From the NCBI RefSeq assembly GCF_000939975.1, contig NZ_LK391969.1, forward strand, positions 2,487,953 through 2,551,952: 64,000 bases of DNA, written 5' to 3'. This DNA is from Pseudomonas saudimassiliensis. Its GTDB lineage: Bacteria > Pseudomonadota > Gammaproteobacteria > Pseudomonadales > Pseudomonadaceae. Positions 29,427-40,944 of this stretch are shown in pieces. The notes under the pieces were generated by a model that did not search any database, was not told where the DNA came from, and saw only the letters and a program-made list of their open reading frames with translations. Within the stretch, counting starts at the first letter, position 1, and each line of letters begins with the position of its first letter. The position numbers and the translations under genes were made by a program.

Positions 29427-30835
29427 AGAACATCCGAACAATGACAATGCGCACCCTGGGGCTGCTCACACTGGCAGCCGGGCTGTTTTATGGCGGGCTT
29501 TTGCAAGCGGCGCAGATCGAGAGCGTGCGCCTGTGGCGGGCCCCGGATAATACCCGGCTGGTCTTCGACCTGACCGGCCCTGCCGAACACAAGCTGTTCA
29601 CCCTGTCCAACCCCGAGCGTATCGTCATCGATATCGCCGGTACGCGCTTCGAGGCCAGCACCAGCGGCCTGGACCTGGAGAACACCCCGTTGACCGGGGT
29701 GCGCTCGGCACCGCGGGATAACGAGTTGCGAGTAGTCCTCGACCTGTCCCGTGAGGTCAAGCCGAAGAGCTTCTCGCTGCCGCCGAACCAGCAGTACGGT
29801 CACCGGCTGGTGATCGACCTGTACGACAGCGAACCCCGTTCAGCCCTGCCGACTACCGCCGAGCCGAGTGCCGCACCGCTGCCGCAGACGCCGACCCGCT
29901 CGGTGACCGAGGCCGGCCAGCGGGATATCATCGTTGCCCTGGACGCCGGTCACGGCGGTGAGGATCCGGGCGCCATCGGCCATAACAAGGCGCTGGAAAA
30001 GGACGTGGTGCTGGCCATCGCCAAGGAAACCAAAAAGCTGATCGATGCCGAGCCGGGGTTCAAGGCGGTGTTGGTACGTACCGGCGACTACTTCATTCCC
30101 CTGCGCAAGCGCACCGAGATTGCCCGCAAGCATAATGCCGACCTGTTCGTGTCCATCCACGCCGATGCCTTCACGCGCGCCAGCGCCTTTGGTGCCTCGG
30201 TGTACGCGTTGTCCGATCGCGGCGCCACCTCGGAAACGGCCCGCCTGCTGGCGGACCGGGAAAACCGCTCGGACCTTATCGGTGGCGTCGGAGGGGTGAG
30301 CCTGGATAACAAGGACCAGATCCTGGCCAGCGTGTTGCTGGACCTGTCGATGACCGCCACGCTGTCCGCCAGCCTGGATGTAGGGCAGCAGGTGCTGAGT
30401 TCCATCGGCAAGCTCACGCCCCTGCACAAGCGCCGGGTTGAACAGGCCGGGTTCATGGTGCTCAAGTCGCCGGATATTCCGTCGATCCTGGTCGAGACCG
30501 GGTTCATTTCCAATCCGGGCGAGTCGCGCAAGCTGGTCACGCGCAGCCACCAGCAGGGGCTGGCGCGGGCCATGCACAGTGGCATTCGCAGCTACTTCCA
30601 CCGCAATCCGCCGCCCGGCACCCGTATTGCCGCGCTCAAGAGCAACGGTCAGTTGGCGCAGGGGCCGCGCGAGCATACCGTGACCCGGGGTGATACCCTG
30701 TCGATGATCGCTACCCGCTACGAGGTCAGCCTGGCCAGTCTGCGCCAGGCCAACGGCCTGGGTAACGATCAGATCCGCGTCGGCCAGGTGCTCAAGGTGC
30801 CGGCCGGCAACATGCTGGTCAAGAATGACCCCTGA
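29423..30835 (+). CDS. amiB: N-acetylmuramoyl-L-alanine amidase AmiB
   Basis: This periplasmic amidase splits septal peptidoglycan during daughter-cell separation. A signal peptide (about 1-29, ending LLQAA) is followed by an AMIN domain (about 30-130), a linker, an Amidase_3 zinc domain (about 170-395) and a C-terminal LysM repeat (about 415-465, [16 protein letters not shown]). Zinc ligands are visible in [12 protein letters not shown] and in SIHADAF. The GTG start at 29423 overlaps the tsaE stop. The mixture of AMIN and LysM matches the amidase found upstream of mutL in Pseudomonas. Confidence 0.95.
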   Translation: MKNIRTMTMRTLGLLTLAAGLFYGGLLQAAQIESVRLWRAPDNTRLVFDLTGPAEHKLFTLSNPERIVIDIAGTRFEASTSGLDLENTPLTGVRSAPRDNELRVVLDLSREVKPKSFSLPPNQQYGHRLVIDLYDSEPRSALPTTAEPSAAPLPQTPTRSVTEAGQRDIIVALDAGHGGEDPGAIGHNKALEKDVVLAIAKETKKLIDAEPGFKAVLVRTGDYFIPLRKRTEIARKHNADLFVSIHADAFTRASAFGASVYALSDRGATSETARLLADRENRSDLIGGVGGVSLDNKDQILASVLLDLSMTATLSASLDVGQQVLSSIGKLTPLHKRRVEQAGFMVLKSPDIPSILVETGFISNPGESRKLVTRSHQQGLARAMHSGIRSYFHRNPPPGTRIAALKSNGQLAQGPREHTVTRGDTLSMIATRYEVSLASLRQANGLGNDQIRVGQVLKVPAGNMLVKNDP

Positions 30836-30855
30836 TACTGCCAACGAAGTCTGAC

Positions 30856-32718
30856 ATGCCCCGAATCAAGTTGTTGAATCCGCGACTGGCCAACCAGATC
30901 GCGGCTGGCGAGGTGGTCGAACGACCCGCCTCGGTGATCAAGGAGCTGTTGGAAAACAGCCTCGATGCGGGCGCCACGCGCATCGATATCGATGTCGAGC
31001 AGGGCGGCGTCAAGTTGCTGCGGGTGCGCGACGATGGCTGCGGCATCGATGAGAGCGACCTGCCCCTGGCGCTCTCCCGCCATGCCACCAGCAAGATCAT
31101 GGATCTCGACGATCTGGAGCGGGTAGCCACCCTGGGCTTCCGGGGCGAGGCGCTGGCTTCGGTGGCCTCGGTGTCACGGCTGCTGCTGACCTCCTGTGCC
31201 GAGTCGGCCGACCAGGCCTGGCAGGTGGAAACCGAGGGGCGGGACATGAATCCGCGGGTACAGCCGGCGGCGCATCCCCGGGGCACCACGGTGGAAGTCC
31301 GCGACCTGTTCTTCAATACCCCGGCCCGGCGCAAGTTCCTGCGCACCGAGAAAACCGAATTCGGCCACCTGGAAGAGGTGGTCAAGCGTCTGGCCCTGTC
31401 GCGCTTCGATGTGGCCTTCAACCTGCGCCATAACGGCCGCTCGGTACTGAGCCTGCGCCCGGCCCAGACTGAGCAGGAGGCGCGCCGCCGGGTGGCCAGC
31501 ATCTGCGGCCCGGCCTTCGTCGAACAATCGGTGACCATCGATGAGGAACGCAGCGGTTTGCGCCTGTGGGGCTGGGTCGGTTTGCCGACCTTTTCCCGCA
31601 GCCAGGCCGACCTGCAGTACTTCTGCGTCAACGGCCGGATGATCCGCGACAAGCTGGTGGCCCACGCGGTACGCCAGGCCTACCGCGATGTGCTGTTCAA
31701 TGGCCGTCACCCCACCTTTGTGCTGTTTCTCGAAGTCGACCCTGCGGTAGTGGATGTCAACGTGCACCCGACAAAGCACGAAGTACGTTTCCGTGACGGC
31801 CGCATGGTGCACGACTTCCTGTTCAGTACCCTGTACCGGGCCCTGGCCGACCAACGGCCGGATTCCCAGGCGGGCGCCGCTGATGGGGCAGGCGAGGTGT
31901 TGCAGTCGGCCCCCATGCCCGCGGCGACCGGCCTGAGCGCCGGCGTGTTTTCCGGGCAGACCCATATGCCGTTGAGCGAGCCGGCAGCGGCCTGGACCGC
32001 AGCCCCAACCCCAGCAGTGGATCGGCCGTCGCCCCAGGCCCTGGCCGGGGCGACCCAAGCCTATGCCGGTCTCTATGGCGGCGCTGCCAATCCGGGCGCC
32101 GCGCCCATGCCGCCGGCGGGCGAGGCCGGGACCATTCCGCCGCTGGGGTACGCCCTGGCGCAGCTGCACGGTGTGTTCATCCTGGCGGAGAACGCCGAGG
32201 GGCTGGTAGTGGTGGATATGCATGCGGCCCATGAGCGCATCACCTATGAGCGCCTCAAACAGGCAATGGAACTGGAAGGGTTACGTAGCCAGCCGCTGCT
32301 GGTGCCCGAGACGCTGGCGGTGAGCGAGCGCCAGGCCGATTGTGCTGAAGAGCACGCCGACTGGTTCGCCCGGTTGGGCTTTGCCCTGCAACGCATGGGC
32401 CCGGAAACCCTGGCGATACGGGAAATCCCTGCGCTGCTGCGCCAGGCCGATGCCGCGCAGCTGGTGCAGGATGTATTGGCCGATCTCATGGAGTTCGGCA
32501 CCAGTGACCGCATCGAGGCCCACCGCAACGAGCTGCTGGCGACCATGGCCTGCCACGGCTCGGTACGCGCCAATCGGCGGCTGACCCTGGCGGAGATGAA
32601 CGGGCTGCTGCGCGACATGGAGCAGACCGAGCGCAGTGGCCAGTGCAACCACGGCCGGCCCACCTGGACGCGCATGAGCATGGGGGAGCTGGACAAGCTC
32701 TTCCTGCGGGGCCGCTAG
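30856..32718 (+). CDS. mutL: DNA mismatch repair protein MutL
   Basis: MutL couples mismatch recognition by MutS to strand incision. The N-terminal GHKL ATPase has [14 protein letters not shown] (catalytic Glu), DDGCGI, RHATSKI and FRGEAL. An Ala/Pro-rich linker spans about 335-435. The C-terminal domain carries [12 protein letters not shown], which matches the endonuclease metal-binding motif D-x-H-A-x2-E-x4-E, so this MutL may nick DNA itself. The length is 620 residues. The stop is immediately followed by the miaA start. Confidence 0.97.
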   Translation: MPRIKLLNPRLANQIAAGEVVERPASVIKELLENSLDAGATRIDIDVEQGGVKLLRVRDDGCGIDESDLPLALSRHATSKIMDLDDLERVATLGFRGEALASVASVSRLLLTSCAESADQAWQVETEGRDMNPRVQPAAHPRGTTVEVRDLFFNTPARRKFLRTEKTEFGHLEEVVKRLALSRFDVAFNLRHNGRSVLSLRPAQTEQEARRRVASICGPAFVEQSVTIDEERSGLRLWGWVGLPTFSRSQADLQYFCVNGRMIRDKLVAHAVRQAYRDVLFNGRHPTFVLFLEVDPAVVDVNVHPTKHEVRFRDGRMVHDFLFSTLYRALADQRPDSQAGAADGAGEVLQSAPMPAATGLSAGVFSGQTHMPLSEPAAAWTAAPTPAVDRPSPQALAGATQAYAGLYGGAANPGAAPMPPAGEAGTIPPLGYALAQLHGVFILAENAEGLVVVDMHAAHERITYERLKQAMELEGLRSQPLLVPETLAVSERQADCAEEHADWFARLGFALQRMGPETLAIREIPALLRQADAAQLVQDVLADLMEFGTSDRIEAHRNELLATMACHGSVRANRRLTLAEMNGLLRDMEQTERSGQCNHGRPTWTRMSMGELDKLFLRGR

Positions 32719-33693
32719 ATGGCCAGCGCTCCCGTGCCCACCGTGATCTGCCTGATGGGCCCGACCGCGGCGGGCAAGACCGATATGGCATTGCACCTGG
32801 CCGACCACCTGCCCTGCGAGTTGATCAGCGTGGATTCGGCGCTGGTCTACCGCGGCATGGACATAGGCACCGCCAAACCCGATGCCCAGACCCTGGCCCG
32901 CTATCCCCACCATCTGGTGGATATCCTCGACCCCGCCGAGGCGTATTCCGCGGCGCGCTTTCGCCAGGACGCCCTGCAACTGATCGAGGATATTCTCGGA
33001 CGCGGCCGTATCCCGCTGCTGGTCGGCGGTACCATGTTGTATTACAAGGCGCTGGCCGGCGGGCTCGCGCAGATGCCCGCGGCGGACCCGGCGGTGCGCC
33101 AGCGCATCGAAAGCCGGGCCGCCGAAGTGGGTTGGGAAGGCGTCCATCGGGAGCTGGCGCAAGTCGATCCGGTGGCCGCCGCACGCATTCATCCCAACGA
33201 TCCGCAGCGCATCCAGCGCGCCTATGAAGTCTTTCTGCTGAGCGGCATCTCGCTGACCGATTGGCATGCCCGTCAGGCAAGGGAAAATGCCGAAACCAGG
33301 GCGACTGGCGGGGCAAATATGTCCTATACTACGCGCTATGTGGCTGTGGCTCCCCGTGAGCGACATATCCTCCATGAACGCATTGCTCTGCGCTTTTCGC
33401 AGATGATGGCGCAAGGGTTTCTCGCCGAGGTGGAAGCCCTGTATGGGCGCGGTGATCTGGATGTGTCGATGCCGTCGGTTCGTGCAGTGGGATACCGGCA
33501 GGCTTGGGATTATCTCGAGGGGAAACTCTCCCTGGAAGAGATGGTCGAACGCGGTGTGATTGCCACCCGGCAGTTGGCGAAGCGGCAGTTTACCTGGCTG
33601 CGCGGTTGGCATGGGGATATCGAATGGTTCGACAGCCTGGATCCGGCACGGTCGGACAAGCTCTTGAAATACCTCGGGTCAATCGCCATATAG
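32719..33693 (+). CDS. miaA: tRNA dimethylallyltransferase MiaA
   Basis: MiaA adds the dimethylallyl group to A37 of tRNAs reading UNN codons. The P-loop [15 protein letters not shown] is near residue 13, followed by the conserved [29 protein letters not shown] and [11 protein letters not shown]. The ATG directly follows the mutL TAG with no gap. The length is 324 residues. About 120 bases separate it from hfq and could hold an hfq promoter. Confidence 0.97.
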   Translation: MASAPVPTVICLMGPTAAGKTDMALHLADHLPCELISVDSALVYRGMDIGTAKPDAQTLARYPHHLVDILDPAEAYSAARFRQDALQLIEDILGRGRIPLLVGGTMLYYKALAGGLAQMPAADPAVRQRIESRAAEVGWEGVHRELAQVDPVAAARIHPNDPQRIQRAYEVFLLSGISLTDWHARQARENAETRATGGANMSYTTRYVAVAPRERHILHERIALRFSQMMAQGFLAEVEALYGRGDLDVSMPSVRAVGYRQAWDYLEGKLSLEEMVERGVIATRQLAKRQFTWLRGWHGDIEWFDSLDPARSDKLLKYLGSIAI

Positions 33694-33817
33694 CTCGTAT
33701 GTAGGCCGCAGGTGTCACGCAGTCATCTGGATACTGGCTGTCCGTCCTGATGGACTGGCCGGATAATGCATTTCAATTTAAGCGGTTCCCATAATGGTTT
33801 CCATAAGGAGTGAGTCA

Positions 33818-34069
33818 ATGTCAAAAGGGCATTCTCTACAAGACCCTTACCTGAACGTTCTGCGCAAGGAACGTGTTCCGGTATCCATCTATCTGGTTAA
33901 TGGCATCAAGCTGCAGGGCCAGATCGAATCTTTCGACCAGTTCGTCATTCTGCTGAAGAACACTGTCAGCCAGATGGTCTACAAGCATGCAATCTCCACC
34001 GTGGTCCCCGGTCGCCCGGTGCGTCTGCCGGTGCAGGGTGCCGATGAGGCCGAGGCGGGCAATCCTTGA
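33818..34069 (+). CDS. hfq: RNA chaperone Hfq
   Basis: Hfq is a hexameric Sm-like protein that binds A-rich mRNA and small RNAs and controls translation and RNA turnover. The Sm1 motif is [20 protein letters not shown] and the Sm2 motif is [10 protein letters not shown]. The length of 83 residues is that of Pseudomonas Hfq, with a short acidic C-terminal tail (EAEAGNP) rather than the long enterobacterial one. AAGGAG lies 8 bases before the ATG at 33818. It begins the hfq-hflX-hflK-hflC series. Confidence 0.98.
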   Translation: MSKGHSLQDPYLNVLRKERVPVSIYLVNGIKLQGQIESFDQFVILLKNTVSQMVYKHAISTVVPGRPVRLPVQGADEAEAGNP

Positions 34070-34086
34070 CCGCACGGGAGGTCTGA

Positions 34087-35388
34087 TTGTTTTTTGAACG
34101 TCATGAGGGTGGTGAGCGGGCGGTGCTCGTTCATCTTGAAAGCCAGGATGAACAGAGCCGTGAAGACCCTCATGAGTTTCTGGAGCTGGTGCGTTCGGCC
34201 GGGGCGGAAATTGTCGATTTCCTGACCATTACCCGCTATCAGCCCAGTCCCCGTTTTCTTATCGGCACCGGCAAGGTGGAAGAGCTGCGGGCTTTGGTCA
34301 AGGCAGGCGAAGGTGACCTGGTCATCTTCAACCATGTGCTGACACCGAGCCAGGAGCGCAACCTCGAGCGTGAGCTGGAATGCCGCGTCATCGACCGTAC
34401 CGGTCTGATCCTGGATATTTTCGCCCAGCGCGCCCGTACCCATGAGGGCAAGCTGCAGGTCGAGCTGGCCCAGCTGGACCACCTGAGTACACGCCTGGTG
34501 CGCGGCTGGACTCACCTGGAGCGGCAGAAGGGTGGTATCGGCCTGCGTGGCCCAGGTGAAACCCAGCTGGAAACCGACCGCCGTCTGTTACGCGCGCGCA
34601 TCAAGCAGATCACCAAGCGTCTGGAAAAGGTCCGCAGTCAACGGGACCAGGCGCGCCGTGCCCGCCGTCGGGCGGAAATCCCCGTGGTCTCCCTGGTTGG
34701 CTATACCAACGCCGGAAAATCCACCCTGTTCAATACCCTGACCGAGTCCGCGGTTTATGCCGCCGACCAGTTGTTCGCCACCCTTGATCCGACCCTGCGG
34801 CGGATCGAGTTGGACGATGTCGGGCCGGCCATCATGGCCGACACGGTGGGCTTCATTCGCCATCTGCCGCACAAGCTGGTCGAGGCGTTCCGCGCCACGC
34901 TGGAGGAATCCAGCCAGGCCGACCTGCTGCTGCATGTGATCGACGCCGCCGATGCCGAGCGCACCTCCCATATCGAACAGGTGAACCTGGTGCTGGACGA
35001 GATTGGTGCCAGCGCGCTGCCGATACTGGAGATCTACAACAAGATCGATCTGCTGGAGAACTTCGAGCCGCAGATCCAGCGCGACGGCAATGGTGTGGCG
35101 GTACGCGTCTGGCTATCCGCCCGGGAAGGCCGCGGCCTCGATCTGGTTGCCCAGGCCATCGCCGAGCGACTGGGGGACGATATTGTCCAGCAGAGCATTG
35201 TGCTGGAGCATGACGAGGCGCGGTTACGGGCCCAGTTCTACGCCGCCGGTGCAGTGACCGCCGAGCGGATTGCTGCCGATGGCCGTCAGGAACTGGATCT
35301 GCGCCTGCAGCGCAGCGACTTCAACCGGTTGCTCAAGCGTGAAGGCTGGCAGCCGGACAAGTTTCTCGAACAACACACTTTGCAATAA
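34087..35388 (+). CDS. hflX: Ribosome-associated GTPase HflX
   Basis: HflX is a translational GTPase that binds the 50S subunit and splits stalled or heat-damaged ribosomes. The N-terminal HflX domain has IGTGKVEEL and RARTHEGKLQVELAQL, followed by a coiled stretch rich in Arg/Glu. The G domain has G1 GYTNAGKSTLFN, G3 DTVGF and G4 NKID. The length is 433 residues. The start is TTG at 34087, supported by GGGAGGT 5 bases upstream and by the conserved beginning FFERHEGG. It is 17 bases downstream of hfq. Confidence 0.97.
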   Translation: MFFERHEGGERAVLVHLESQDEQSREDPHEFLELVRSAGAEIVDFLTITRYQPSPRFLIGTGKVEELRALVKAGEGDLVIFNHVLTPSQERNLERELECRVIDRTGLILDIFAQRARTHEGKLQVELAQLDHLSTRLVRGWTHLERQKGGIGLRGPGETQLETDRRLLRARIKQITKRLEKVRSQRDQARRARRRAEIPVVSLVGYTNAGKSTLFNTLTESAVYAADQLFATLDPTLRRIELDDVGPAIMADTVGFIRHLPHKLVEAFRATLEESSQADLLLHVIDAADAERTSHIEQVNLVLDEIGASALPILEIYNKIDLLENFEPQIQRDGNGVAVRVWLSAREGRGLDLVAQAIAERLGDDIVQQSIVLEHDEARLRAQFYAAGAVTAERIAADGRQELDLRLQRSDFNRLLKREGWQPDKFLEQHTLQ

Positions 35389-35506
35389 TGGATGGCGGTA
35401 GCGGTTCGCTCTGCCGCCTGGATTTGCTGTAGGATTGCGGAAATGACTGCGCCGGCCATCCACGCCGGCAGATGCAGTTTCATGGTTTCAGATAACGGAG
35501 AACGCT

Positions 35507-36715
35507 ATGGCGTGGAATGAGCCTGGTGGTGGCAATAACTCGAACAACCAGGATCCCTGGGGGAGTGGTGGTAACCGCGGCGGGGGCAATCGTGGCGGCA
35601 AGCAGGGGCCACCGGATCTGGATGAGGCGCTGCGCAAGCTGCAGGACAGCCTGAACGGTATCTTCGGCAACAAGAAGCGCGGCGGTGCCGGCGATGACGG
35701 CAGCGGTCGTCGGGTCGGCGGCGGTCAGGGGATCCCCAAGGGGCTCTGGATCATCGGCGGTCTGATCATCTTCGTGTTCTGGCTGTTCAATGCCATCTAC
35801 AAGGTGGATGAGCAGGAGCAGGCAGTAGTGCTGCGTTTCGGTGAATACAACCGTACCGTCGAATCCGGCCTGCACATCTATTTCCCGCCGATCGAGAAGA
35901 AATTCCAGCGCAACGTCACCCAGGTGCGCTCCTATCGCCAACAGGGGCAGATGCTGACCGAGGACGAGAATATCGTCGAGGTACCGCTGGCGGTGCAATA
36001 TCGCATCTCCAACCTGGAAGACTTCGTGCTCAAGGTGGAAGACCCGGAAACCAGTCTGCGCCACGCCACTGAAAGTGCCCTGCGTCACGTGGTCGGTTCC
36101 ACGCCGATGCACCAGGTACTGACCGAAGGCCGTGAGCAGATGGGCGTCGAGACCACCGAGCGTCTGCAGCGTTATCTGGATGCCTACCAGACCGGTATTA
36201 CCGTGGTGCAGGTCAACATCGAGAGCGCCCAGGCCCCGGCCGAGGTGCAGGATGCCTTCGACGACGTGATCCGTGCCCGGGAAGACGAAGTGCGCGAGCG
36301 CAACCAGGCCGAATCCTACGCCAACGGCGTGATTCCGGAAGCCCGCGGTCAGGCCCAGCGTCTGCTGGAAGAGGCTGCCGGTTACCGTCAGGCGATGGTC
36401 GCCAGGGCCGAGGGTGAGGCCGAACGCTTCAACCTGCTGGTCGCTGAATACCAGCAGGCGCCAGAGGTGATGCGTGAGCGCATGTTCATCGAAACCATGC
36501 AGGAAGTACTGAGCAGTACCAGCAAGATCATGGTGTCGGGCGATGGCAGCAGCAATCTGCTGTACCTGCCGATCGACAAGCTGATGCAGCAGGGCGGTAG
36601 TTCGTCCTCGTCGTCATCCTCTGCGGCGGTCCCGTCCGCTACCGGAGCTGACGCCAGCACCCGTCTGCCGGTACAACTGCAACAGCGAGATCTGCGCTCA
36701 AGGGAGGCCCGCTGA
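35507..36715 (+). CDS. hflK: FtsH protease modulator HflK
   Basis: HflK pairs with HflC to form a large periplasmic SPFH cage that encloses and regulates the FtsH membrane protease. The first 30 residues are Gly/Asn-rich, as is usual for HflK. One membrane segment (about 83-101, containing LWIIGGLIIFVFWLF) is followed by the SPFH/band 7 domain and a long helical region. A Ser run and a short tail end the protein. The length is 402 residues. The stop codon overlaps the ATG of hflC (TGATG), so the pair is coupled. Confidence 0.96.
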   Translation: MAWNEPGGGNNSNNQDPWGSGGNRGGGNRGGKQGPPDLDEALRKLQDSLNGIFGNKKRGGAGDDGSGRRVGGGQGIPKGLWIIGGLIIFVFWLFNAIYKVDEQEQAVVLRFGEYNRTVESGLHIYFPPIEKKFQRNVTQVRSYRQQGQMLTEDENIVEVPLAVQYRISNLEDFVLKVEDPETSLRHATESALRHVVGSTPMHQVLTEGREQMGVETTERLQRYLDAYQTGITVVQVNIESAQAPAEVQDAFDDVIRAREDEVRERNQAESYANGVIPEARGQAQRLLEEAAGYRQAMVARAEGEAERFNLLVAEYQQAPEVMRERMFIETMQEVLSSTSKIMVSGDGSSNLLYLPIDKLMQQGGSSSSSSSSAAVPSATGADASTRLPVQLQQRDLRSREAR

Positions 36716-37587
36716 TGAGTAACAAGTCGATTTTCGGACTCATAATCGCCCTGGTGGTGATCGTGGTCGGTTGGAACAGCTTCTTCATCGTCGAGCAGAC
36801 CCAGCGTGGCCTGGTGCTGCAGTTCGGTAAGGTCGTGCGTGACGACGTCGAGCCGGGTCTGCACTTCAAGCTGCCCTTCGTGCAGGAAGCCAAGCTGTTC
36901 GACGGCCGGCTGCTGACCCTGGATACCACCACCCAGCGTTACCTGACGCTGGAAAAGAAAGCCTTGATGGTGGACTCCTTCGCCAAGTGGCGCATCGCCA
37001 ACGTGCAGCGCTACTACACCGCGACCTCCGGTCTGCGTTCGATCGCCGAAGAGCGGTTGTCCCGCCAGCTGGAGTCGGGCCTGCGTAACGAAGTGGCGCG
37101 CCGTACCCTGCACGAGGTGGTCGCCGGTGAACGCGATCAGTTGATGGCGGACATCACCGCTGGCCTCAACGACAGCGCGCGTCGCGAGCTGGGTATCGAG
37201 GTGGTGGACGTACGGGTCAAGGGCATGGACCTGCCCCGTGAGGTCAACCGCAGCGTGTTCGAGCGGATGAGCTCCGAGCGTGAGCGTGAAGCCCGGGAAC
37301 ACCGTGCTAAGGGCCGCGAGCTGGCCGAAGGTATTCGCGCTGATGCGGACCGGCAGCAGCGGGTGATCCTGGCGGAAGCCTTCCGCGAAGCCGAGGAAAT
37401 CCGCGGTCAGGGTGACGCCGAGGCGGCATCCATCTACGCCCAGGCCTACAACAAGGACCCGGAGTTCTACTCCTTCTACCGTAGCCTGCAGGCGTATCGG
37501 GAAAGCTTCGCCAACAAGTCCGACGTGTTGGTGCTGGACCCGAACAGCGAGTTCTTCCAGTTCTTCAAGGGCGCACAGCAACCTTGA
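36715..37587 (+). CDS. hflC: FtsH protease modulator HflC
   Basis: HflC is the partner of HflK in the FtsH-regulating complex. It has an N-terminal membrane anchor (FGLIIALVVIVVGWNSFFIV, about 6-25), an SPFH domain containing TQRGLVLQFGKVVRDDVEPG, and a helical C-terminal part ending near FFQFFKG. The length of 290 residues is typical. Its ATG overlaps the hflK stop. An intrinsic terminator-like hairpin lies 66 bases downstream. Confidence 0.97.
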   Translation: MSNKSIFGLIIALVVIVVGWNSFFIVEQTQRGLVLQFGKVVRDDVEPGLHFKLPFVQEAKLFDGRLLTLDTTTQRYLTLEKKALMVDSFAKWRIANVQRYYTATSGLRSIAEERLSRQLESGLRNEVARRTLHEVVAGERDQLMADITAGLNDSARRELGIEVVDVRVKGMDLPREVNRSVFERMSSEREREAREHRAKGRELAEGIRADADRQQRVILAEAFREAEEIRGQGDAEAASIYAQAYNKDPEFYSFYRSLQAYRESFANKSDVLVLDPNSEFFQFFKGAQQP

Positions 37588-37638
37588 TTCGGCGCAGGCC
37601 GCACTCATTCATTGAATGGGTGTGGCCCGCCAAAAACA

Positions 37639-37675
37639 TGCTACAATCGCGCAGCCGGGTCATCCCGGCTTTTTT
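37639..37675 (+). promoter_or_regulatory. Extended -10 promoter and terminator-like hairpin before DUF2065
   Basis: A hairpin (GCCGGG with CCCGGC, 4-base loop, 37654-37669) followed by six T residues ends the hflK-hflC transcript. Directly upstream is TGCTACAAT (37639-37647), a good extended -10 element, with no convincing -35. If it is used, transcription of the next operon would start close to the hairpin, which would then act as a leader structure or attenuator. The terminator reading is firm; the promoter reading is inference. Confidence 0.6.
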
Positions 37676-37709
37676 GTGACCGGCAGTTCCCGGGGAGAGG
37701 TTCGAGTTG

Positions 37710-37895
37710 ATGTGGCAGAGTCTGGCCGCGGCGCTGTGTCTGGTGCTGGTCCTCGAAGGCCTGATGCCCTTTCTGGCACCCCGTATGTGGAAGCGCATGC
37801 TGGTCGAAGTGAGCGGTATGAGCGACCGGCAACTACGGGTTGCGGGGTTGCTGAGCATGCTGGCGGGTACTGCCTGCTTATATCTGATCCGCTAG
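37710..37895 (+). CDS. Small membrane protein, DUF2065
   Basis: This 61-residue protein has two hydrophobic segments: [20 protein letters not shown] near the N-terminus and [18 protein letters not shown] at the C-terminus. The family (E. coli YjeT-like) is found next to hflC and purA in many gammaproteobacteria. I use the ATG at 37710, with GGGGAGAGG upstream; a TTG one codon earlier is possible. The function is unknown. It is probably cotranscribed with hisZ and purA. Confidence 0.85.
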   Translation: MWQSLAAALCLVLVLEGLMPFLAPRMWKRMLVEVSGMSDRQLRVAGLLSMLAGTACLYLIR

Positions 37896-37968
37896 GGTTG
37901 GTTGGTGTTTGACTGCTGCGAGCCCGGCGCTGGAACGTCACGACCCTTACGTAATAAAGGTTTTGAAA

Positions 37969-39174
37969 ATGCCTACTGTTGATCGCTGGCTGTTGCCTGA
38001 CGGGATCGAAGAAGTGCTGCCGGAAGAGGCCGCACGTACCGAAGCAGCCCGCCGGCAATTGCTGGATCTGTTCTCCCGCTGGGGGTATGACCTGGTCATC
38101 ACCCCGCATATCGAGTACCTCGAATCTCTCCTGACCGGCTCCGGTCATGATCTGGAATTGCAAACCTTCAAGATGATCGACCAGATGTCCGGGCGCATGC
38201 TCGGCCTGCGCGCCGACATCACACCCCAGGTGGCGCGCATCGATGCGCATACCCTGGGCGCGGAAGGTCCCAGTCGCCTATGCTATTGCGGTAGCGTGCT
38301 GCACACGCTGCCCCGGCCATTGTCCACCTCGCGCAGCCTGATTCAGTTGGGTGCGGAGCTCTACGGGGACGCCTCCAGTACCAGCGATATCGAAGTCATC
38401 TCGCTGATGCTGGAAACCCTGGCGGCATCACGGGTCGCCGGTGTGCACCTGGATATCGGCCATGTGGGCATCTACCGTGGTCTGGTCGAGGCGGCGGGGC
38501 TGGTCGGGCCTGAGGAGCGGGCGCTGTTCAATGCCCTGCAGCGCAAGGCCCTGGATGAAGTCCACGAGCTGACCTCGCGTATCGAACAGCCGGGCCTGGC
38601 GGCCATGTTGCGCAGCCTGGCCGAGTTGTCTGGTGGTGTCGAGGTGCTGGAGCGCGCCCATATCATGCTCGATGGTGCGCCTGAGGTGATTCTGGCGGCG
38701 CTGGATGAGCTGGCGGAAATTGCCCAGGTGATCGCCCGCCGCTACCCCGAGGTGCCGCTGTATTTCGATCTGGCGGAGCTGCGTGGCTACCACTATCACT
38801 CGGGTGTGACCTTCGCTGCGTTCGTCCCGGGCACGGGGCAAAGTATCGCCCAGGGTGGTCGCTACGATGATATCGGTCGGGATTTTGGTCGGGCGCGGCC
38901 GGCCACCGGTTTTTCCACGGATCTCCGTTTGCTGGTGGCCTGTGGGCAGATCGAAGGTGATAGTCGTGACCAGGGCATCTGGGCACCCCATGCGGACCAG
39001 CCTGGCCTGCACGACAAGGTCATGCAGCTGCGCGCCGCCGGCGAGCGGGTGATCGTTGCGTTGCCCGGTCAGCTTGATGCCGAAGCTGCCGCCTTTGGTT
39101 GCAATCGGATCCTGCAGTTCGAGAGTGCGGGTTGGCAGGTAAAAGAACTGACTAGGGACGCCGGAAACGCGTAG
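37969..39174 (+). CDS. hisZ: ATP phosphoribosyltransferase regulatory subunit HisZ
   Basis: HisZ is a catalytically inactive histidyl-tRNA synthetase paralogue that activates and regulates the short form of HisG in the first step of histidine synthesis. The class II synthetase-like core is recognisable ([45 protein letters not shown]). The anticodon-binding domain is absent. AAAGG lies 8 bases before the ATG at 37969, which gives 401 residues. Its position ahead of purA is conserved in Pseudomonas. hisG is not in the window. Confidence 0.95.
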   Translation: MPTVDRWLLPDGIEEVLPEEAARTEAARRQLLDLFSRWGYDLVITPHIEYLESLLTGSGHDLELQTFKMIDQMSGRMLGLRADITPQVARIDAHTLGAEGPSRLCYCGSVLHTLPRPLSTSRSLIQLGAELYGDASSTSDIEVISLMLETLAASRVAGVHLDIGHVGIYRGLVEAAGLVGPEERALFNALQRKALDEVHELTSRIEQPGLAAMLRSLAELSGGVEVLERAHIMLDGAPEVILAALDELAEIAQVIARRYPEVPLYFDLAELRGYHYHSGVTFAAFVPGTGQSIAQGGRYDDIGRDFGRARPATGFSTDLRLLVACGQIEGDSRDQGIWAPHADQPGLHDKVMQLRAAGERVIVALPGQLDAEAAAFGCNRILQFESAGWQVKELTRDAGNA

Positions 39175-39226
39175 CGTTTCACCGTCGTCCGGGTGTGATT
39201 CCATGGCCCAGTGGGCCGGTTCCTAA

Positions 39227-40537
<1,311 letters not shown>

Positions 40538-40553
40538 GCCGTATGCTGCACTG

Positions 40554-40581
40554 AAAAAGCGCCCCGCGGGGCGCTTTTTTT
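40554..40581 (+). terminator. Intrinsic terminator after purA
   Basis: The stem AAAAAGCGCCC pairs with GGGCGCTTTTT around a 4-base loop and is followed by further T residues. It begins 17 bases after the purA stop. This is a textbook rho-independent terminator. Confidence 0.93.
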
Positions 40582-40944
40582 GCTCATGGGAGGTGCTGGT
40601 GCCCGCCCTGGGCGGTTCGAGCACCAGCTCGTACCAAAATTCCCAGCACCGCCACTGTTGCCGGCAAACGCTATACCACCAGCCAGTACGTCCTCCGGAA
40701 GATCGAGCTCCTTCTAAACTGACCGCCTTGCCGCCAGCTCCGCAGTCATCTGTGCGGCACGCACGGCGTTAGACGGTGCCGGGCAGCTGCCCTTGGCGAA
40801 CACGCACCCGTGCCATCCGTGGCGCTCGTGTGCGGCCGTCCATGGCCGCACACGGTTCGCCAAGGGCAACCGCCCAGCACCGTCCTGTCGACTCATGAGT
40901 TGCTGAGGGCAGGTGAGCGCGGGGTGGAGGCAGGTTTGCCCGAG
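40582..40944. other. Intergenic region with two nested inverted repeats
   Basis: No convincing gene is seen between the purA terminator and the convergent aidB gene. The region contains a branched inverted repeat at 40595-40628 (8-bp outer stem, 5-bp inner hairpin) and a large one at 40772-40884, annotated separately. The remainder (about 40630-40770 and 40885-40944) shows no recognised signal. Confidence 0.6.
40772..40884. repeat. Large imperfect inverted repeat with inner perfect hairpin
   Basis: Two 30-base arms (40772-40801 and 40855-40884) are inverted copies with about three mismatches. Directly inside the right arm is a perfect 11-bp hairpin (CGTGTGCGGCC with GGCCGCACACG, 40827-40854, 6-base loop). 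The outer ends read GACGGTGC and GCACCGTC. The 113-base unit looks like a folded RNA or a small non-autonomous mobile repeat. It lies between convergent genes, so it might also act as a bidirectional terminator. Confidence 0.8.

Noticed and set aside
33740-33790. Possible sigma54 promoter upstream of hfq
   Set aside because: TGGC and TGC elements are present, but the spacing is one base short of the -24/-12 consensus.
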